Shown: piece by piece, positions 22,101 to 31,163 of the stretch
How positions within the stretch are numbered: the stretch's first letter is position 1
How the letters are laid out: the number at the start of each line of letters is the position of its first letter
The notes under the pieces: model-generated
The model's database searches: none
Told to the model about the DNA's origin: nothing
Seen by the model: the letters and a program-made list of their open reading frames with translations, nothing else
Made by a program: the position numbers and the translations under genes
From: Pleodorina starrii
Taxonomy: Eukaryota; Chlorophyta; Chlorophyceae; Chlamydomonadales; Volvocaceae
DNA: 64,000 nucleotides
Reading direction: 5' to 3'
Assembly: GCA_030267565.1 (NCBI GenBank)
Contig: BRXU01000018.1
Location: 1,240,001 to 1,304,000, forward strand

Positions 22101-23288
22101 CCTGCCGCACCTGCTGAAACTCCCCAGAGGACCGTGCCAGTGCCACCCGTCCCCGCGCCAGGAGACCCACGGCCCGGCCACCTCAAGATCCTCACGATGA
22201 ATACCCGCGGCCTGCAGGGGCACCGCGAGGGAATAAAACACCTGTTAGACGAACACAAACCAGACGTAATGGTGCTAACGGAAACCAAACTGAGCGCCCA
22301 TCACCGGCGAGCCATCGCCGGGGTGAAGCACACCCTGAAACCCTACCAGACATACATGAGTAACCACCCGCACGACAGTAACCCCACTATACGGCAGGCA
22401 GGAGTGATGATCGGCGTGGCAGACCGCTTCAATCGCCAAGGCAGCGCAACGGCAGAACCTGTGCCCCCGGAGCTCAGTGGGTACATAGGACATGTGCGCA
22501 TCGCCCCCCCGGGCAGTACGACTCTACATGTCATAGGGGTATACTGCCCGGCCGACCCCGCCGCCAGGCAGAAAATATACGATTACGGACGGGCGGCCGC
22601 GCTGCAAGCCAATGCTAAGGGCGAACACCTTGTGATGGCGGGCGACTGGAATGCAACACTCAAACTGAGCGACCGGTCTACGGGCACCTGCAATGCGACA
22701 GACCGTGCGCACCGACGCTTCTCAGAAGAAACAGGCCTAAAACCGGTAGACACGGCGCGACGTGAGTACACATACACACAAACACAGCAGGGACACGATA
22801 CCCACCACAGCCGCATCGACGATGTCCTCCTCGCCGCTCAGACCAGCGACGCTGTGGCAATGGAAGGGAAAGCGTACGAACAAGTTTATGAGTGTGGCGG
22901 GAACTTCGACCACAAACCGCTCTGCACCCTCCTACCCCTAGCAGGCATCAGGCTCCTGCCCGCCCCCGCTGCCCAACCCCCCCCCAGACCTTACCCCAAG
23001 CTCCTGGAGCCGGATCCAACTACCCGTACAAAAAGAGAGCAAAACCAAAGCACGCATGGAGATGGAGGCGACGCTCACAGAGGCCGTCACTCACCTGTTA
23101 GCCGCACTCAGACCCGCACACGAAACCATATCGGCAGCATCCGCGCGACTGGAGCGTGCGGCGAGCAAAGAGGACGCAAGGCAGATCCTGACCCACCTGC
23201 GCGATCACGAAGCCGTCCAAACAACGAACGTCGACACTCTCAGCCACGAGCTCGGATCACTTCTGCTGCGGTGCCTCAGGATCCTTGA
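19101..23288 (+). CDS. Retrotransposon ORF1: Josephin-like cysteine protease plus AP endonuclease
   Basis: The protein is 1395 residues from the first in-frame ATG; the frame is open upstream to a GTG at 18939, so the start is uncertain. Residues 1-490 are low complexity. Residues about 500-660 resemble a Josephin domain: EAQFCQIHAINNLMGR with candidate nucleophile C505, then AHAIAVKRAGDNWFRIDS with H630 and D645. The 15-residue His-to-acid/amide spacing and the WF..(N/D)S motif match ataxin-3. A Pro/Thr/Ala-rich linker with a repeated PTPMxxDExD motif follows. Residues about 1027-1280 are an APE domain: N1034 (MNTRGL), E1061 (TETK), D1182/N1184 (GDWN), SRIDDV at 1238 and D1270/H1271 (FDHKPL). 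APE nicks target DNA to prime reverse transcription. The role of the protease is unknown; removal of ubiquitin or polyprotein processing are guesses. Confidence 0.8.
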   Translation: MGKRPQQLGYRALAKRRPIGAAAVDADDPALSHEAGELCDHDNSILSSLPWTPSKACNPLLRARLSPGGGPVNSTRRKSNRSCNGEGAAPNPEGKLCATGLGIGRLIQRRGPLRTRLMTRNNHRPMASSKPRTTHPYDRGKPSLLSLEENDSPSVSLDDRASGPCCPPPQADPGFASPATAPQSTLRRGTNTNSAASVRKGRGKCPRIQLARKIRVRNSIGTSSRVDYMYVQCPLTVGDLSLHNEKCVDMSEEHNQETEASALDNITTDSNDEITQTTFKAHAANTRTPAQSNAEGKAVLRERDPQNRNGQHQARVPMDDMLMAELASCQCLGGLRWHGRDAGDQRGLVANQEGDGIGETSENVIVRMLHAPCGRVVPQGQWSPPPVAQPIRQKDGGRSGWQVAVHEAVTCIHHNPPPAVPPARPISTPTHTQRAQPSREHIRSHTTALRHLTRMIGSPLPTHRAQRIQAPHTQQTRLHRLTVLWPPPATIPPPTYHEPQEAQFCQIHAINNLMGRRVLEPLTVLQYCNAVQLRLNELARHSPRETGTAKLWSHAFNRHTGNFSVMLVNHYLRHCVNLQGGTCPYLASVSCGYTIPPGSSRETILAGIAAHTPNGSTALSLGFILQGPAHAIAVKRAGDNWFRIDSAEAVGRSQTPMDNSQWARLTGHVHYLASVDILTINQMMLDFRHIPGLEEWHTMEGRTQTAQLPTAPTILDLTDPSPTPMALDESDHRQNAACAATRYDAADIHPTPMEIDETDLTGTEGRTQTPPSQLEHPLPPTPAHEDLNAAELSAAQHENPGDNPATTAAEPSPMEIDPAEPGTGAAQPLPDAHNVKLHPRETQPDLQGARPADAGTTSARRSNADGAANRNPGPQAAAPASRSRKRTRGQTGTTPATHTITYHLRRMLGLPIRPGRNQRADETPDAAEAARGPAHTPPNPAPEPTHTTHTPAEPTAPRTKQRKRHADNPPMPQPRPKPKSGPQQQHMTKYVLPKKPRTEAPAAPAETPQRTVPVPPVPAPGDPRPGHLKILTMNTRGLQGHREGIKHLLDEHKPDVMVLTETKLSAHHRRAIAGVKHTLKPYQTYMSNHPHDSNPTIRQAGVMIGVADRFNRQGSATAEPVPPELSGYIGHVRIAPPGSTTLHVIGVYCPADPAARQKIYDYGRAAALQANAKGEHLVMAGDWNATLKLSDRSTGTCNATDRAHRRFSEETGLKPVDTARREYTYTQTQQGHDTHHSRIDDVLLAAQTSDAVAMEGKAYEQVYECGGNFDHKPLCTLLPLAGIRLLPAPAAQPPPRPYPKLLEPDPTTRTKREQNQSTHGDGGDAHRGRHSPVSRTQTRTRNHIGSIRATGACGEQRGRKADPDPPARSRSRPNNERRHSQPRARITSAAVPQDP

Positions 23289-26200
23289 AAGCCACTGCCA
23301 GCACAAGCCCCCCCGCACGGGGCGCCTGCACGCACGAAGAGGCACCGGCAAGCGAATCACCCGTCTGTACGGCGAACACAAGGCGCTGAAATGCGAACTC
23401 ACCCGCATACTACGCGCGCCACGGCCGGACACCCCATCCCACCCGGCACCCGGCGCCCCGCACGCGGAAAACACCGACGCAGAGACCCTACAACCCCCCA
23501 CCCGACCCACCCCGCTGACCACCCCTGCAAACCCCAACCCACCTGAGGGTACGACAGCCCACGCGCGCGAAAACCCGGAGCTCCAAGAAACACCAGAGAC
23601 CCGCGCCCTGCGTGCCGCAATAAGAGCAAAGGGAGGGGAAATTAAGAAGTTGACTACGGAAACCCGTAAATTACATGCGAGCAAAGCCAGGAAACAATTT
23701 CAGAGCCTCCTAGCCAAGAAACCGAAACACGCACACAAACAAATTCTCGAGCCCGACGATCAGCCACGCGGCATAACGGCCATTCGCCACCCCGCCGATG
23801 GGCATTTGTGCACAACTTCGGACGGCATCCTCGACGCACTCCACACGCACTTCGTGCTCCTAGCCCGGCCCATCTCCGGACCCCGCACTGGCAAATACCT
23901 CCCGAGCGAAGCCCCGCGGAACTACCCCTGGGAGACGCCGGGAGCGCCGGACCCTCTACGACGTGGTTTAGCCCAATGGGAAAGCGCACCCCCGTCCCTC
24001 CTCCCTGGCATATTAGACCCATGTAACTTCCGCGCATGCTTAGACCATCTCGCCCGCAACAAAGCCCCCGGGCCAGACGGCATACCCAACGAGCTGCTAC
24101 AGACACTCCCCACCGACCTCCAAACCGCAATCCACCACCTGATCACAGTCATGTGGGTCAAGGCCGAAATCCCCCCGCACTGGACGCAATCAGACACGGT
24201 ACTCATTCCCAAAAAGGGCGACCCACTCCTCATCAAGAACAAACGCCCCATCGCCCTGGCAAACACACTCTACAAACTATACACCAGCCACATTACGTTT
24301 AATATCGTCACCTTTAGTGAACAAGCGCACATCTTCACGGAAGCCCAGGAAGGGTACCTCCGACAGCGTAACACGGAGCGGCAGATCCAAAACGTACTAC
24401 ACGCCATCGAGGACGCCGGCCTAACCAGCCGTGACCTCTACTTACTATATATCGATTTCACATCGGCATTTAACACCATCGATCACGACAAATTACTTAT
24501 GATCATGTACGACCTAGGATATCCGGAGGACCTCATCGCGGTGGTCGCGAACCTGTACTCGCGCGCCACCACACGCATACGCACCGAACATGGCTGCACC
24601 GCGGAGATTGCAATCGAACGCGGCACAATTCAGGGCGATACACTATCACCCGTACTGTTCATCATTTACATGGAGCCACTCCTAAGATGGCTACACAGCG
24701 GAGGCCGAGGATACCGCTACGGCTGCCTCCAAGCGGACGAAAATGACCGACACCACTTTAGCTCGGGGGCCTTTGCGGACGACCTAGTGATCCTCACGAA
24801 CACCGTGTCTGACATGCGCACACAGAGCACAAAAATAGAGCGCTACGCCCGCTGGGGAGCACTCAAGGTCAACGTAGGCAAGTGCCAACTGCAGGGCATT
24901 CTGCACGGCCGCGCGCGTTCCGATACTGATCTGAGTAGGGGCCCCGGTACGCAAAAATACAGGGCCGTCGTAAAACGTCTCCTGAAAAACCAAATTCGGA
25001 TCGATGGCGTACCCATCCCGTACGAACCCCCAACAGGATCGTATAAATACCTCGGCGTACACATCACCCCTACTCTGGATTGGACGACACAGGTGGCCTA
25101 CACTCGCGCCGAAATCGACCGACGGGGGCAAAGCATACAAAACTCTCTCGCGACCCCAGATCAACGCATAAACATGATCAAAACCCTCATTCACCCCTTT
25201 GTGGCGTACAGCCTGCCCACTATGGCGTACACCCCGCACGACATCGCCAGCCTCGACGCCCAAATCGCCGGCATAGCCAAACGCAGCTACGGACTAAAAA
25301 TGGGCTTCCCAACCCGCGCCATCCTCGGTCCCATATCGCGACTAGGTCTGGGGGTGGGCACCCTACGTACCCTTTATGCGGTCAGAGCGGCGAAGACGCT
25401 TGTCCTGTCCCTCAACGACAAGGGACGCCTTGGGGCAGTAACCCGAGCCCTCCTGCACCTGCAGAGCCGATACATGGGCACCATACCAGTGCACACATTC
25501 AAACGCGAATGCCGGCACTATACCACACTCAAACAACTTGCTCTCGTGCATGAAGCCGGTATCGAACTCACGGACAAAGGCAGCACCTATGAGCCGGCAG
25601 CAGGCAGCCTCATTCACCTGATCGGGGCGCACAACCCGACGGCCGAGCCCAAGGATCTCGCGCTCCTCTTCCGATGCATACAGCCCCTGCTGGAACTTGG
25701 CCTGGACCTCAGGGCCCTGAAAGACAAAAACACGGGAGCGCATCTCATCACCACCGACCAGCTGCAACGCATCGGTGGCAGGAAGGTGGGCCCACGCCAT
25801 CAGATAGCCCTAAACCAGCTCAGCCTCGCCCTGAATGCTGACCCCAGTGTTCGCGCCCGGGCGCCGCGCCACAGAGGTGTAGCACCCTTACCCCCCGAAC
25901 TACGACTCCTCCCGGACGGCCCACATCTAACCGATCTTGCGATGGAAGCGACAAGACCCACCCCCATCCCCCACGGAACCCTAAGGAAGTACGTACTGGC
26001 CAAACCCCGCGACCCGGCCGACACCGTTCCGGCCGCCCCAGCTGAAAACCCACCCCCTCGCCCAGGCCCAACAACCCCTCGTGTGGCGACGGCAACCCAA
26101 ACCGCGGCAGCGTCGTCCGGCACCGCAACAACCCTCGAGGCACGACGCCCGGCCGCCCGGCCAGCCGCCAGGCGCCACCAGCCGCAGCGAAAGACCGATA

Positions 26201-26790
26201 GTGAGCTGCTCAAAGCATACCTCCTTCGGCAGAACCTGAAACCAGTCGACGGTATCACAGATGCCGAGGCCATTGGGTGGGACCCCCGGCAAACCCCACT
26301 TACCCTTCAGCACTGCGAACGAATCCTGCGCCACCCGCTCCACCGGGGCCTCACGTCCCAAGTAGGCTCCGCCGAACGGCTACTCCACATGCTCCATGGG
26401 GAGACGGCGTGGCCTGCGGGGACACCAACCCAGCATGGCCTTAGCATCACACAGCTTCTCTTCGGGGACCAAGAGAGGGTAGCATGTATCAAGGCGGAAA
26501 TCCGGAAACGGGTCGCCGTCAGCGCTCCGAACCCCAAGCGACAACGCACAACCGACTCGGCTACCCAACACACACACCGAACGTACTACCAGGTTGAATG
26601 GGAACGTACTGTCATCACTAAAGGGGCAATAGCACTGTACACCGAGAATGGCTACCACCCGAAGGCAGTGCACCGGTACGAAACCCCCACCGCCCCCACT
26701 CACCCCGAAATGATAGTCGAGGTAGAATGGCCCCCACCGAAGATGAGGAGTCGCGACTGGCCTCGCAAGACAACTGGACAGAGCTGCTGA
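23056..26790 (+). CDS. Retrotransposon ORF2: reverse transcriptase
   Basis: The protein is 1244 residues. Its ATG lies 233 bases before the end of ORF1, in another frame. The N-terminal 300 residues are partly helical (AALRPAHETISAASARLERA) and Pro/Thr-rich. RT blocks follow: NKAPGPDGIPNELL, IPKKGDPLLIKNKRPIAL, EGYLRQRNTERQI, block A YIDFTSAFNTID (D467), RGTIQGDTLSPVLF, and catalytic FADD (D575, D576), followed by a thumb-like region with GVHITPTLDW. The C-terminal 250 residues are Pro/Ala/Arg-rich. In most non-LTR elements APE and RT share one polypeptide; here they are in separate overlapping frames. Translation must need frameshifting, reinitiation or an internal start, unless a small indel has split an ancestral ORF. 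Confidence 0.88.
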   Translation: MEMEATLTEAVTHLLAALRPAHETISAASARLERAASKEDARQILTHLRDHEAVQTTNVDTLSHELGSLLLRCLRILESHCQHKPPRTGRLHARRGTGKRITRLYGEHKALKCELTRILRAPRPDTPSHPAPGAPHAENTDAETLQPPTRPTPLTTPANPNPPEGTTAHARENPELQETPETRALRAAIRAKGGEIKKLTTETRKLHASKARKQFQSLLAKKPKHAHKQILEPDDQPRGITAIRHPADGHLCTTSDGILDALHTHFVLLARPISGPRTGKYLPSEAPRNYPWETPGAPDPLRRGLAQWESAPPSLLPGILDPCNFRACLDHLARNKAPGPDGIPNELLQTLPTDLQTAIHHLITVMWVKAEIPPHWTQSDTVLIPKKGDPLLIKNKRPIALANTLYKLYTSHITFNIVTFSEQAHIFTEAQEGYLRQRNTERQIQNVLHAIEDAGLTSRDLYLLYIDFTSAFNTIDHDKLLMIMYDLGYPEDLIAVVANLYSRATTRIRTEHGCTAEIAIERGTIQGDTLSPVLFIIYMEPLLRWLHSGGRGYRYGCLQADENDRHHFSSGAFADDLVILTNTVSDMRTQSTKIERYARWGALKVNVGKCQLQGILHGRARSDTDLSRGPGTQKYRAVVKRLLKNQIRIDGVPIPYEPPTGSYKYLGVHITPTLDWTTQVAYTRAEIDRRGQSIQNSLATPDQRINMIKTLIHPFVAYSLPTMAYTPHDIASLDAQIAGIAKRSYGLKMGFPTRAILGPISRLGLGVGTLRTLYAVRAAKTLVLSLNDKGRLGAVTRALLHLQSRYMGTIPVHTFKRECRHYTTLKQLALVHEAGIELTDKGSTYEPAAGSLIHLIGAHNPTAEPKDLALLFRCIQPLLELGLDLRALKDKNTGAHLITTDQLQRIGGRKVGPRHQIALNQLSLALNADPSVRARAPRHRGVAPLPPELRLLPDGPHLTDLAMEATRPTPIPHGTLRKYVLAKPRDPADTVPAAPAENPPPRPGPTTPRVATATQTAAASSGTATTLEARRPAARPAARRHQPQRKTDSELLKAYLLRQNLKPVDGITDAEAIGWDPRQTPLTLQHCERILRHPLHRGLTSQVGSAERLLHMLHGETAWPAGTPTQHGLSITQLLFGDQERVACIKAEIRKRVAVSAPNPKRQRTTDSATQHTHRTYYQVEWERTVITKGAIALYTENGYHPKAVHRYETPTAPTHPEMIVEVEWPPPKMRSRDWPRKTTGQSC

Positions 26791-29546
26791 ATGCATTCCG
26801 GCATCGGCGCGCCGTTGAGGCCGAACAGGATCCCGGTCGGATGGAAAATGCACGCGACCACCACCTGACGGAATGGCAACAGCAAGGTAGATGGGAGACT
26901 GAATGCCTCAACGTGACCCGAGGCCAACGTCTCCTACGGCAGTTTGTCGAAATCAACGTACACCCGGGTAACCCGGACCGGGACATCCACCCGCCGGGGC
27001 GGTATACGGTCCAAATTGGCAATCGTAACGGCACACACAGGCATGTACCATGGGACGGCAGCGGGGACATACCCGATGGACTGCAAGCCATTGGGATGGC
27101 ATTCGTGTACGATCCCCAAGGGCGCTGCGTCGGCCAGGTGTCGGCAAGCCGCCTCCGCAGCCTGTGGCTCCGGTACAGCGACGCCCAACAGAAACGCCCG
27201 GAAGAGCACGCACAGATCGCGGCCGCGGGTGGCTTCGCGGAGGATGTCGCACGCCTCCTCCTGCGGTATCGGGACGGAGGGGGCACCAAAGCACACCCCA
27301 TTCGAGAGGCCCATGAGCGGAGGATATCTGAACGGCTGATGAAACGCCTCATGACCGCGCTGGGCGCCGCAACAGAGCGCTTTGCATCCCCCCTCAACGT
27401 AGCAGACAGCACCGCCATCTACTACTCGCGGTACCCAGAAGATCAGCTCTTCGGAGCCAACCACGACGCGTATTCGCAACCGTGCACGGGCGTATCCGTC
27501 GCGCACCCTGAACCTAAGCCGGACGAGGGGCATCATGCACTGCGATGGGCGCTAGGCTGGGCCGACGCGACACGGAGCACAGATAACCCCACCGCTACCC
27601 TACTCCTGCTGCCCACGTCCCAAACGGCGCCCTACACCCGCTACCTCACCCACCCGCTGGTCACCATGATCGGTACAATAGACGCATTTTCAGGAACAGG
27701 GGACCTTTACAGCGAAGTGAGCGTAGACGCTCCAAAACCCTACCCAAACGGACTCACCCTACTCCTGGTTAGCAATGAATCCGGCCGCGCGTACGGTACC
27801 AGCCTCCGCAGAGCGCTTGCTATGACGGCAGCCCGCCACGTCGCCACTGGCCCCGCCCTCTCTTGGAAGCCACCCCAATGGGTGCGCAAGCGGCTGCGTA
27901 GTATGACCGAGAAGCCACCCGCCGCGGCAGCTCCCTCCCGCACGTGCGACAACCTCTCCACGGAAGAGGGAAGCGCCGCGTTCCTGGCATTTCCTGCCAA
28001 ATATGCTCTGCGATACAACGCCCAAGACGCCATATACACAGACGGGTCAGTGCAAAAAATCAAAGATGGCGACGAGGAAAGACATCTCCTGGGGGCCGCG
28101 GCCGTCGACGCACTTACCAACACAACGCTCCACATCAATGTGAACGCAGGCCACCAGGGCTGCCAAACTATTACACGGTGCGAACTGAGTGCCATCCATC
28201 AAGGACTCCAGATGCGCAGAGGCACGCTGCACGACGAAGCTCACCTAACTATATGGACGGACTCTGCCGCGTCGCTACATCTCATTAAAAAGATGATAAA
28301 CAACCCACATAAGCTTCAGCTTAGTAAGCACAAGGCGCTGCTTGAGGAAATCGTATTAATCCTTAAACGACGAGCGGCTTGTAACCTGAAGACATCTTTG
28401 CTTAAAGTGAAAGCCCACACTGGGGTAACTTACAACGAGAAAGCGGACAAAGCAGCCGTACGAGCCGCGCGAGGACTCTCCAAGCTAGACCCCGACGCGC
28501 TGAGCGCAACCGAGACCTCAGACAATAATCCTCGAAGTCAACACTGGTGGCTGCGGAAAATGGCTGGGCCTGAGAAGAACGCTGGGCACTATGCAAACGA
28601 CCTTAACCGCGGTATCGAGTCCTTGGTCAGCCCGGAAACGCACTCGGGATACACGAACGAAACAGATTACATGAAATACGTCGCCAACACTCTGCCCGAC
28701 CTCGACATAAGCACCAGCACTCGGACTCTACAGCGCAAGGCGGGCCGACACAAGCACGTTAAACGGTGCTTCGACTACCTATACGGCCAGCTATGGAGCG
28801 CCAAGCTTGCGAGGCGATTTAAAAAACCAGTGGCACCTGGCCGCCCTGCCTCGTCGGGACATTGCCCCCTATGCAACCAACTCGACTCAGGGGCGCACAT
28901 CCTCGGAGGCTGCCTTCACCCCCGCATGCGAGCCCTATACATACAGCGGCACAACAAGGCGGTCCAAAACATTACCAGTACGCTAGCCCGTGGGTCCAAT
29001 GGAGGCTGTTACATTGTAATGGACGCCGGCCCCGCGGACACCCGACCAGACTACGTGGCCGGCACACGCCTGCCCAAATGGCTGCTCCCGAGTATTGAGG
29101 ATGAGAAACGCCTCAAACTCAGGCCCGATATACTCCTTATACCCGACATCCCCCTCCATGAAACGCAAGCGCAAGGGTACAAGGGACCTCAGGACCCTAG
29201 CCAGCACACCGTACACATTGTTGAGGTCGGCTACACCGCCGACACCAACCACACACAGAAACAGCACGACAAGGCCGTACAACACGCAGAACTGGCCAAA
29301 CTCCTCACGGAAGCCGGATGGAAGGTCCGCTACACAACACAGGAAGCCATCAGCCTCGGCTTTGCGGGTACTATCAGGAAGGACCTACACCCTCTACTCC
29401 ACACCCTAGGCACGGGCAGCAAGGAAGCCCGAGCATGCTGCAACGACCTCCACGACCATGCAGTTAGGACACTCAACACTATCGTTATAACCCGCAGACA
29501 AATGGAACGCAACCCCCATGCGGAACCGACACCGGCCGGCACGTAA
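26727..29546 (+). CDS. Retrotransposon ORF3: RNase H and restriction-like endonuclease
   Basis: The protein is 939 residues and its ATG overlaps the ORF2 end by 64 bases. The N-terminal 400 residues match nothing I recognise. RNase H spans about 435-580 with YTDGS (D439), CELSAI (E486), WTDSA (D512) and NEKADKAA (D574). A CPLCNQLDSGAHILGGC motif (C713, C716, H724, C729) is followed by RPDILLIP (D801), VEVGYTAD (E833) and HDKAVQHAELAKLL (K849). That is the CCHC and PD-(D/E)xK order of the endonuclease in R2/NeSL-type elements. RNase H would degrade template RNA and the second endonuclease could cut target DNA. Residues from about 289 to the end are encoded identically in the truncated copy at 35.4-37.5 kb. 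Confidence 0.88.
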   Translation: MAPTEDEESRLASQDNWTELLNAFRHRRAVEAEQDPGRMENARDHHLTEWQQQGRWETECLNVTRGQRLLRQFVEINVHPGNPDRDIHPPGRYTVQIGNRNGTHRHVPWDGSGDIPDGLQAIGMAFVYDPQGRCVGQVSASRLRSLWLRYSDAQQKRPEEHAQIAAAGGFAEDVARLLLRYRDGGGTKAHPIREAHERRISERLMKRLMTALGAATERFASPLNVADSTAIYYSRYPEDQLFGANHDAYSQPCTGVSVAHPEPKPDEGHHALRWALGWADATRSTDNPTATLLLLPTSQTAPYTRYLTHPLVTMIGTIDAFSGTGDLYSEVSVDAPKPYPNGLTLLLVSNESGRAYGTSLRRALAMTAARHVATGPALSWKPPQWVRKRLRSMTEKPPAAAAPSRTCDNLSTEEGSAAFLAFPAKYALRYNAQDAIYTDGSVQKIKDGDEERHLLGAAAVDALTNTTLHINVNAGHQGCQTITRCELSAIHQGLQMRRGTLHDEAHLTIWTDSAASLHLIKKMINNPHKLQLSKHKALLEEIVLILKRRAACNLKTSLLKVKAHTGVTYNEKADKAAVRAARGLSKLDPDALSATETSDNNPRSQHWWLRKMAGPEKNAGHYANDLNRGIESLVSPETHSGYTNETDYMKYVANTLPDLDISTSTRTLQRKAGRHKHVKRCFDYLYGQLWSAKLARRFKKPVAPGRPASSGHCPLCNQLDSGAHILGGCLHPRMRALYIQRHNKAVQNITSTLARGSNGGCYIVMDAGPADTRPDYVAGTRLPKWLLPSIEDEKRLKLRPDILLIPDIPLHETQAQGYKGPQDPSQHTVHIVEVGYTADTNHTQKQHDKAVQHAELAKLLTEAGWKVRYTTQEAISLGFAGTIRKDLHPLLHTLGTGSKEARACCNDLHDHAVRTLNTIVITRRQMERNPHAEPTPAGT

Positions 29547-29683
29547 CCAACGTGGGACAAGTCTTAAGTTCCTTGCGGTGGTGGGGGGGGCTGGGACCGG
29601 GGAAACCCGTCACCCCACCCCCTCTGCTCCCATAACCCACGCCTCGGCTACCGGCCGGGCGTATCATCATTATTATTATTATT

Positions 29684-29696
29684 GTCGGCCAGGCCG
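29684..29696. repeat. Target-site duplication, right copy
   Basis: This is an exact repeat of the 13 bases at 18792-18804, directly after the ATT-repeat tail of the Dualen-like element. The next bases (AGCTCCTTGACAGC) continue the minus-strand gag frame that the insertion interrupted. Confidence 0.9.
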
Positions 29697-30111
29697 AGCT
29701 CCTTGACAGCGTTGGCCAGCTCGGAGGCTTCCTGTGGGGTGTCGATAGAATGTCGCCATCGTCAGAGAAGCGGGTATGTTTCTTATATCCGGCCTTGGCC
29801 AGCCTAGCGGGACTATGCTTGCGATCGTCAGCAATCACGCGACTAGACTTGATCCTCGCTCGGGTCTTTGCGTATAGCGAACCAATGGTTTGCTTTTTAT
29901 TCTGCTTTTTGCCCTTTTTCTTTTTAATGGGCCTCACCGGAACGGGGTTCTGGTCGGTCACCTCAGGCGACGCATCGGCGGCACGCGGCGAGGCCGTGAT
30001 CTCGCCTGTCTCCTTCGAGTTAGAAGCCATCGCTATAGGTAACCTGGAAATGAGGATACCACTGTAATGAATGAGATTCTATCTTAGTCTGCCGAGTGGC
30101 AGACCTGTGCG
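29697..30111 (-). mobile_element. LTR retrotransposon fragment C: LTR end and gag N-terminus (5' part of the split copy)
   Basis: Read on the minus strand, an LTR end begins at about 30111 and the primer-site motif is at 30055-30061. The gag ATG at 30030-30028 gives MASNSKETGEITASPRAA, close to fragment A. A one-base indel near 29740 shifts the frame compared with fragment A, so this copy is broken independently of the Dualen-like insertion. The LTR is cut at CGCACAGG by the palindromic sequence that follows. Confidence 0.6.
30055..30061 (-). other. Putative primer-binding site of the split gag copy
   Basis: On the minus strand this reads TGGTATC, one base after the LTR-like end ATTACA, exactly as at 17331-17337 in fragment A. 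Confidence 0.5.
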
Positions 30112-30112
30112 G

Positions 30113-31163
30113 GTCCTGCTAAACAGACATCACTGCGCCGACTGCAACGTATGACGACGCCCAGCCGGTTTGTCACTTGCACCTAAATCCGCCTAGTCTC
30201 CTCAGCATCCCTGAGGAACTTGCTCTTGCGCAGCTCGATGCTGTCGGCCGTTTCCAACAGCATACTCTTGAGAACCAGGTCCCCAAACTGGGAACCCTGA
30301 GAATCTGTAGTCACACATCAGACCATCACATCAGCAATCCTAACCCTAACCCCACATTCTTCGACCGCCGGCCACTCCCTGCACACAATGTCACTAACTA
30401 ACCCACCTGTGACTTCGCTGATGCTAGGGCCAGCCATACCCCGTCAGGTCATCGGACGTGGCCTCTGAAACTCACCCACCAAAGTTGATATGGCGACTCA
30501 TGGTGGTTTAGAAACACAACTGAGGCAACCGTTTTATTTTCTTTTGAGAGTTTAGGCGCCATTCATCCCGTCGTACAGAACAACCCTCTTGCCATCCGCA
30601 TGCCCTATCGTGTCGCCTGGGGCATGCGGATGGCAAGAGGGTTGTTCTGTACGATGGGATGAATCAGGACCGACGAAGTTCGAAGGGGAGATATAAGGGG
30701 GCACGAGGCCATTGTGGCGCCTAAACTCTCAAAAGAAAATAAAACGGTTGCCTCAGTTGTGTTTCTAAACCACCATGAGCCGCCATATCAACTTTGGTGG
30801 GTGAGTTTCAGAGGCCACGTCCGATGACCTAACGGGGTATGGCTGGCCCTAGCATCAGCGAAGTCACAGGTGGGTAAGTTAGTGACATTGTGTGCAGGGA
30901 GTGGCCGGCGGTCGAAGAATGTGGGGTTAGGGTTAGGATTGCTGATGTGATGGTCTGATGTGTGACTACAGATTCTCAGGGTTCCCAGTTTGGGGACCTG
31001 GTTCTCAAGAGTATGCTGTTGGAAACGGCCGACAGCATCGAGCTGCGCAAGAGCAAGTTCCTCAGGGATGCCGAGGAGACTAGGCGGATTTAGGTGCAAG
31101 TGACAAACCGGCTGGGCGTCGTCATACGTTGCAGTCGGCGCAGTGATGTCTGTTTAGCAGAAC
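30113..31163. mobile_element. Long palindromic (foldback) element P1
   Basis: The left arm (about 30116-30585) and the right arm (about 30620-31163) are inverted copies with few differences. Examples are CTGCTAAACAGACATCACTG at the outer ends and GAGGCAACCGTTTTATTTTC on both sides near the centre. Inner arms around 30572-30655 hold a second perfect block (GTCGTACAGAACAACCCTCT and its complement). About 60 bases at 30660-30720 are unpaired. No transposase frame is seen. It abuts the truncated LTR fragment on the left. Confidence 0.75.

Larger units (their letters stand above)
18805..29683 (+). mobile_element. Complete Dualen/RandI-type non-LTR retrotransposon, 10.9 kb
   Basis: The element has a 5' UTR of roughly 300 bp, three overlapping ORFs, a 3' UTR of about 135 bp with a G-run, and a tail of ATCATC followed by ATT repeats. 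There are no terminal repeats. A 13-bp target duplication bounds it and the empty site is preserved nearby, so both ends are fixed. The encoded order is Josephin-like protease, AP endonuclease (APE), reverse transcriptase, RNase H, CCHC motif and restriction-like endonuclease (RLE). Having both APE and RLE is, to my knowledge, the defining feature of the Dualen (RandI) clade described from Chlamydomonas. All ORFs look intact, so this copy may be competent. Confidence 0.88.

Noticed and set aside
21767..22288. Minus-strand frames of 100-180 codons under the Dualen-like ORFs
   Set aside because: They are shadows of ORF1-ORF3, lack motifs, and are explained by the codon bias of the sense frames.
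30330..30360. Telomere repeat tract (CCTAACCCTAACCCC)
   Set aside because: Only two units are present and they lie within the palindrome arm, mirrored at about 30925-30945. Too short for an internal telomere.
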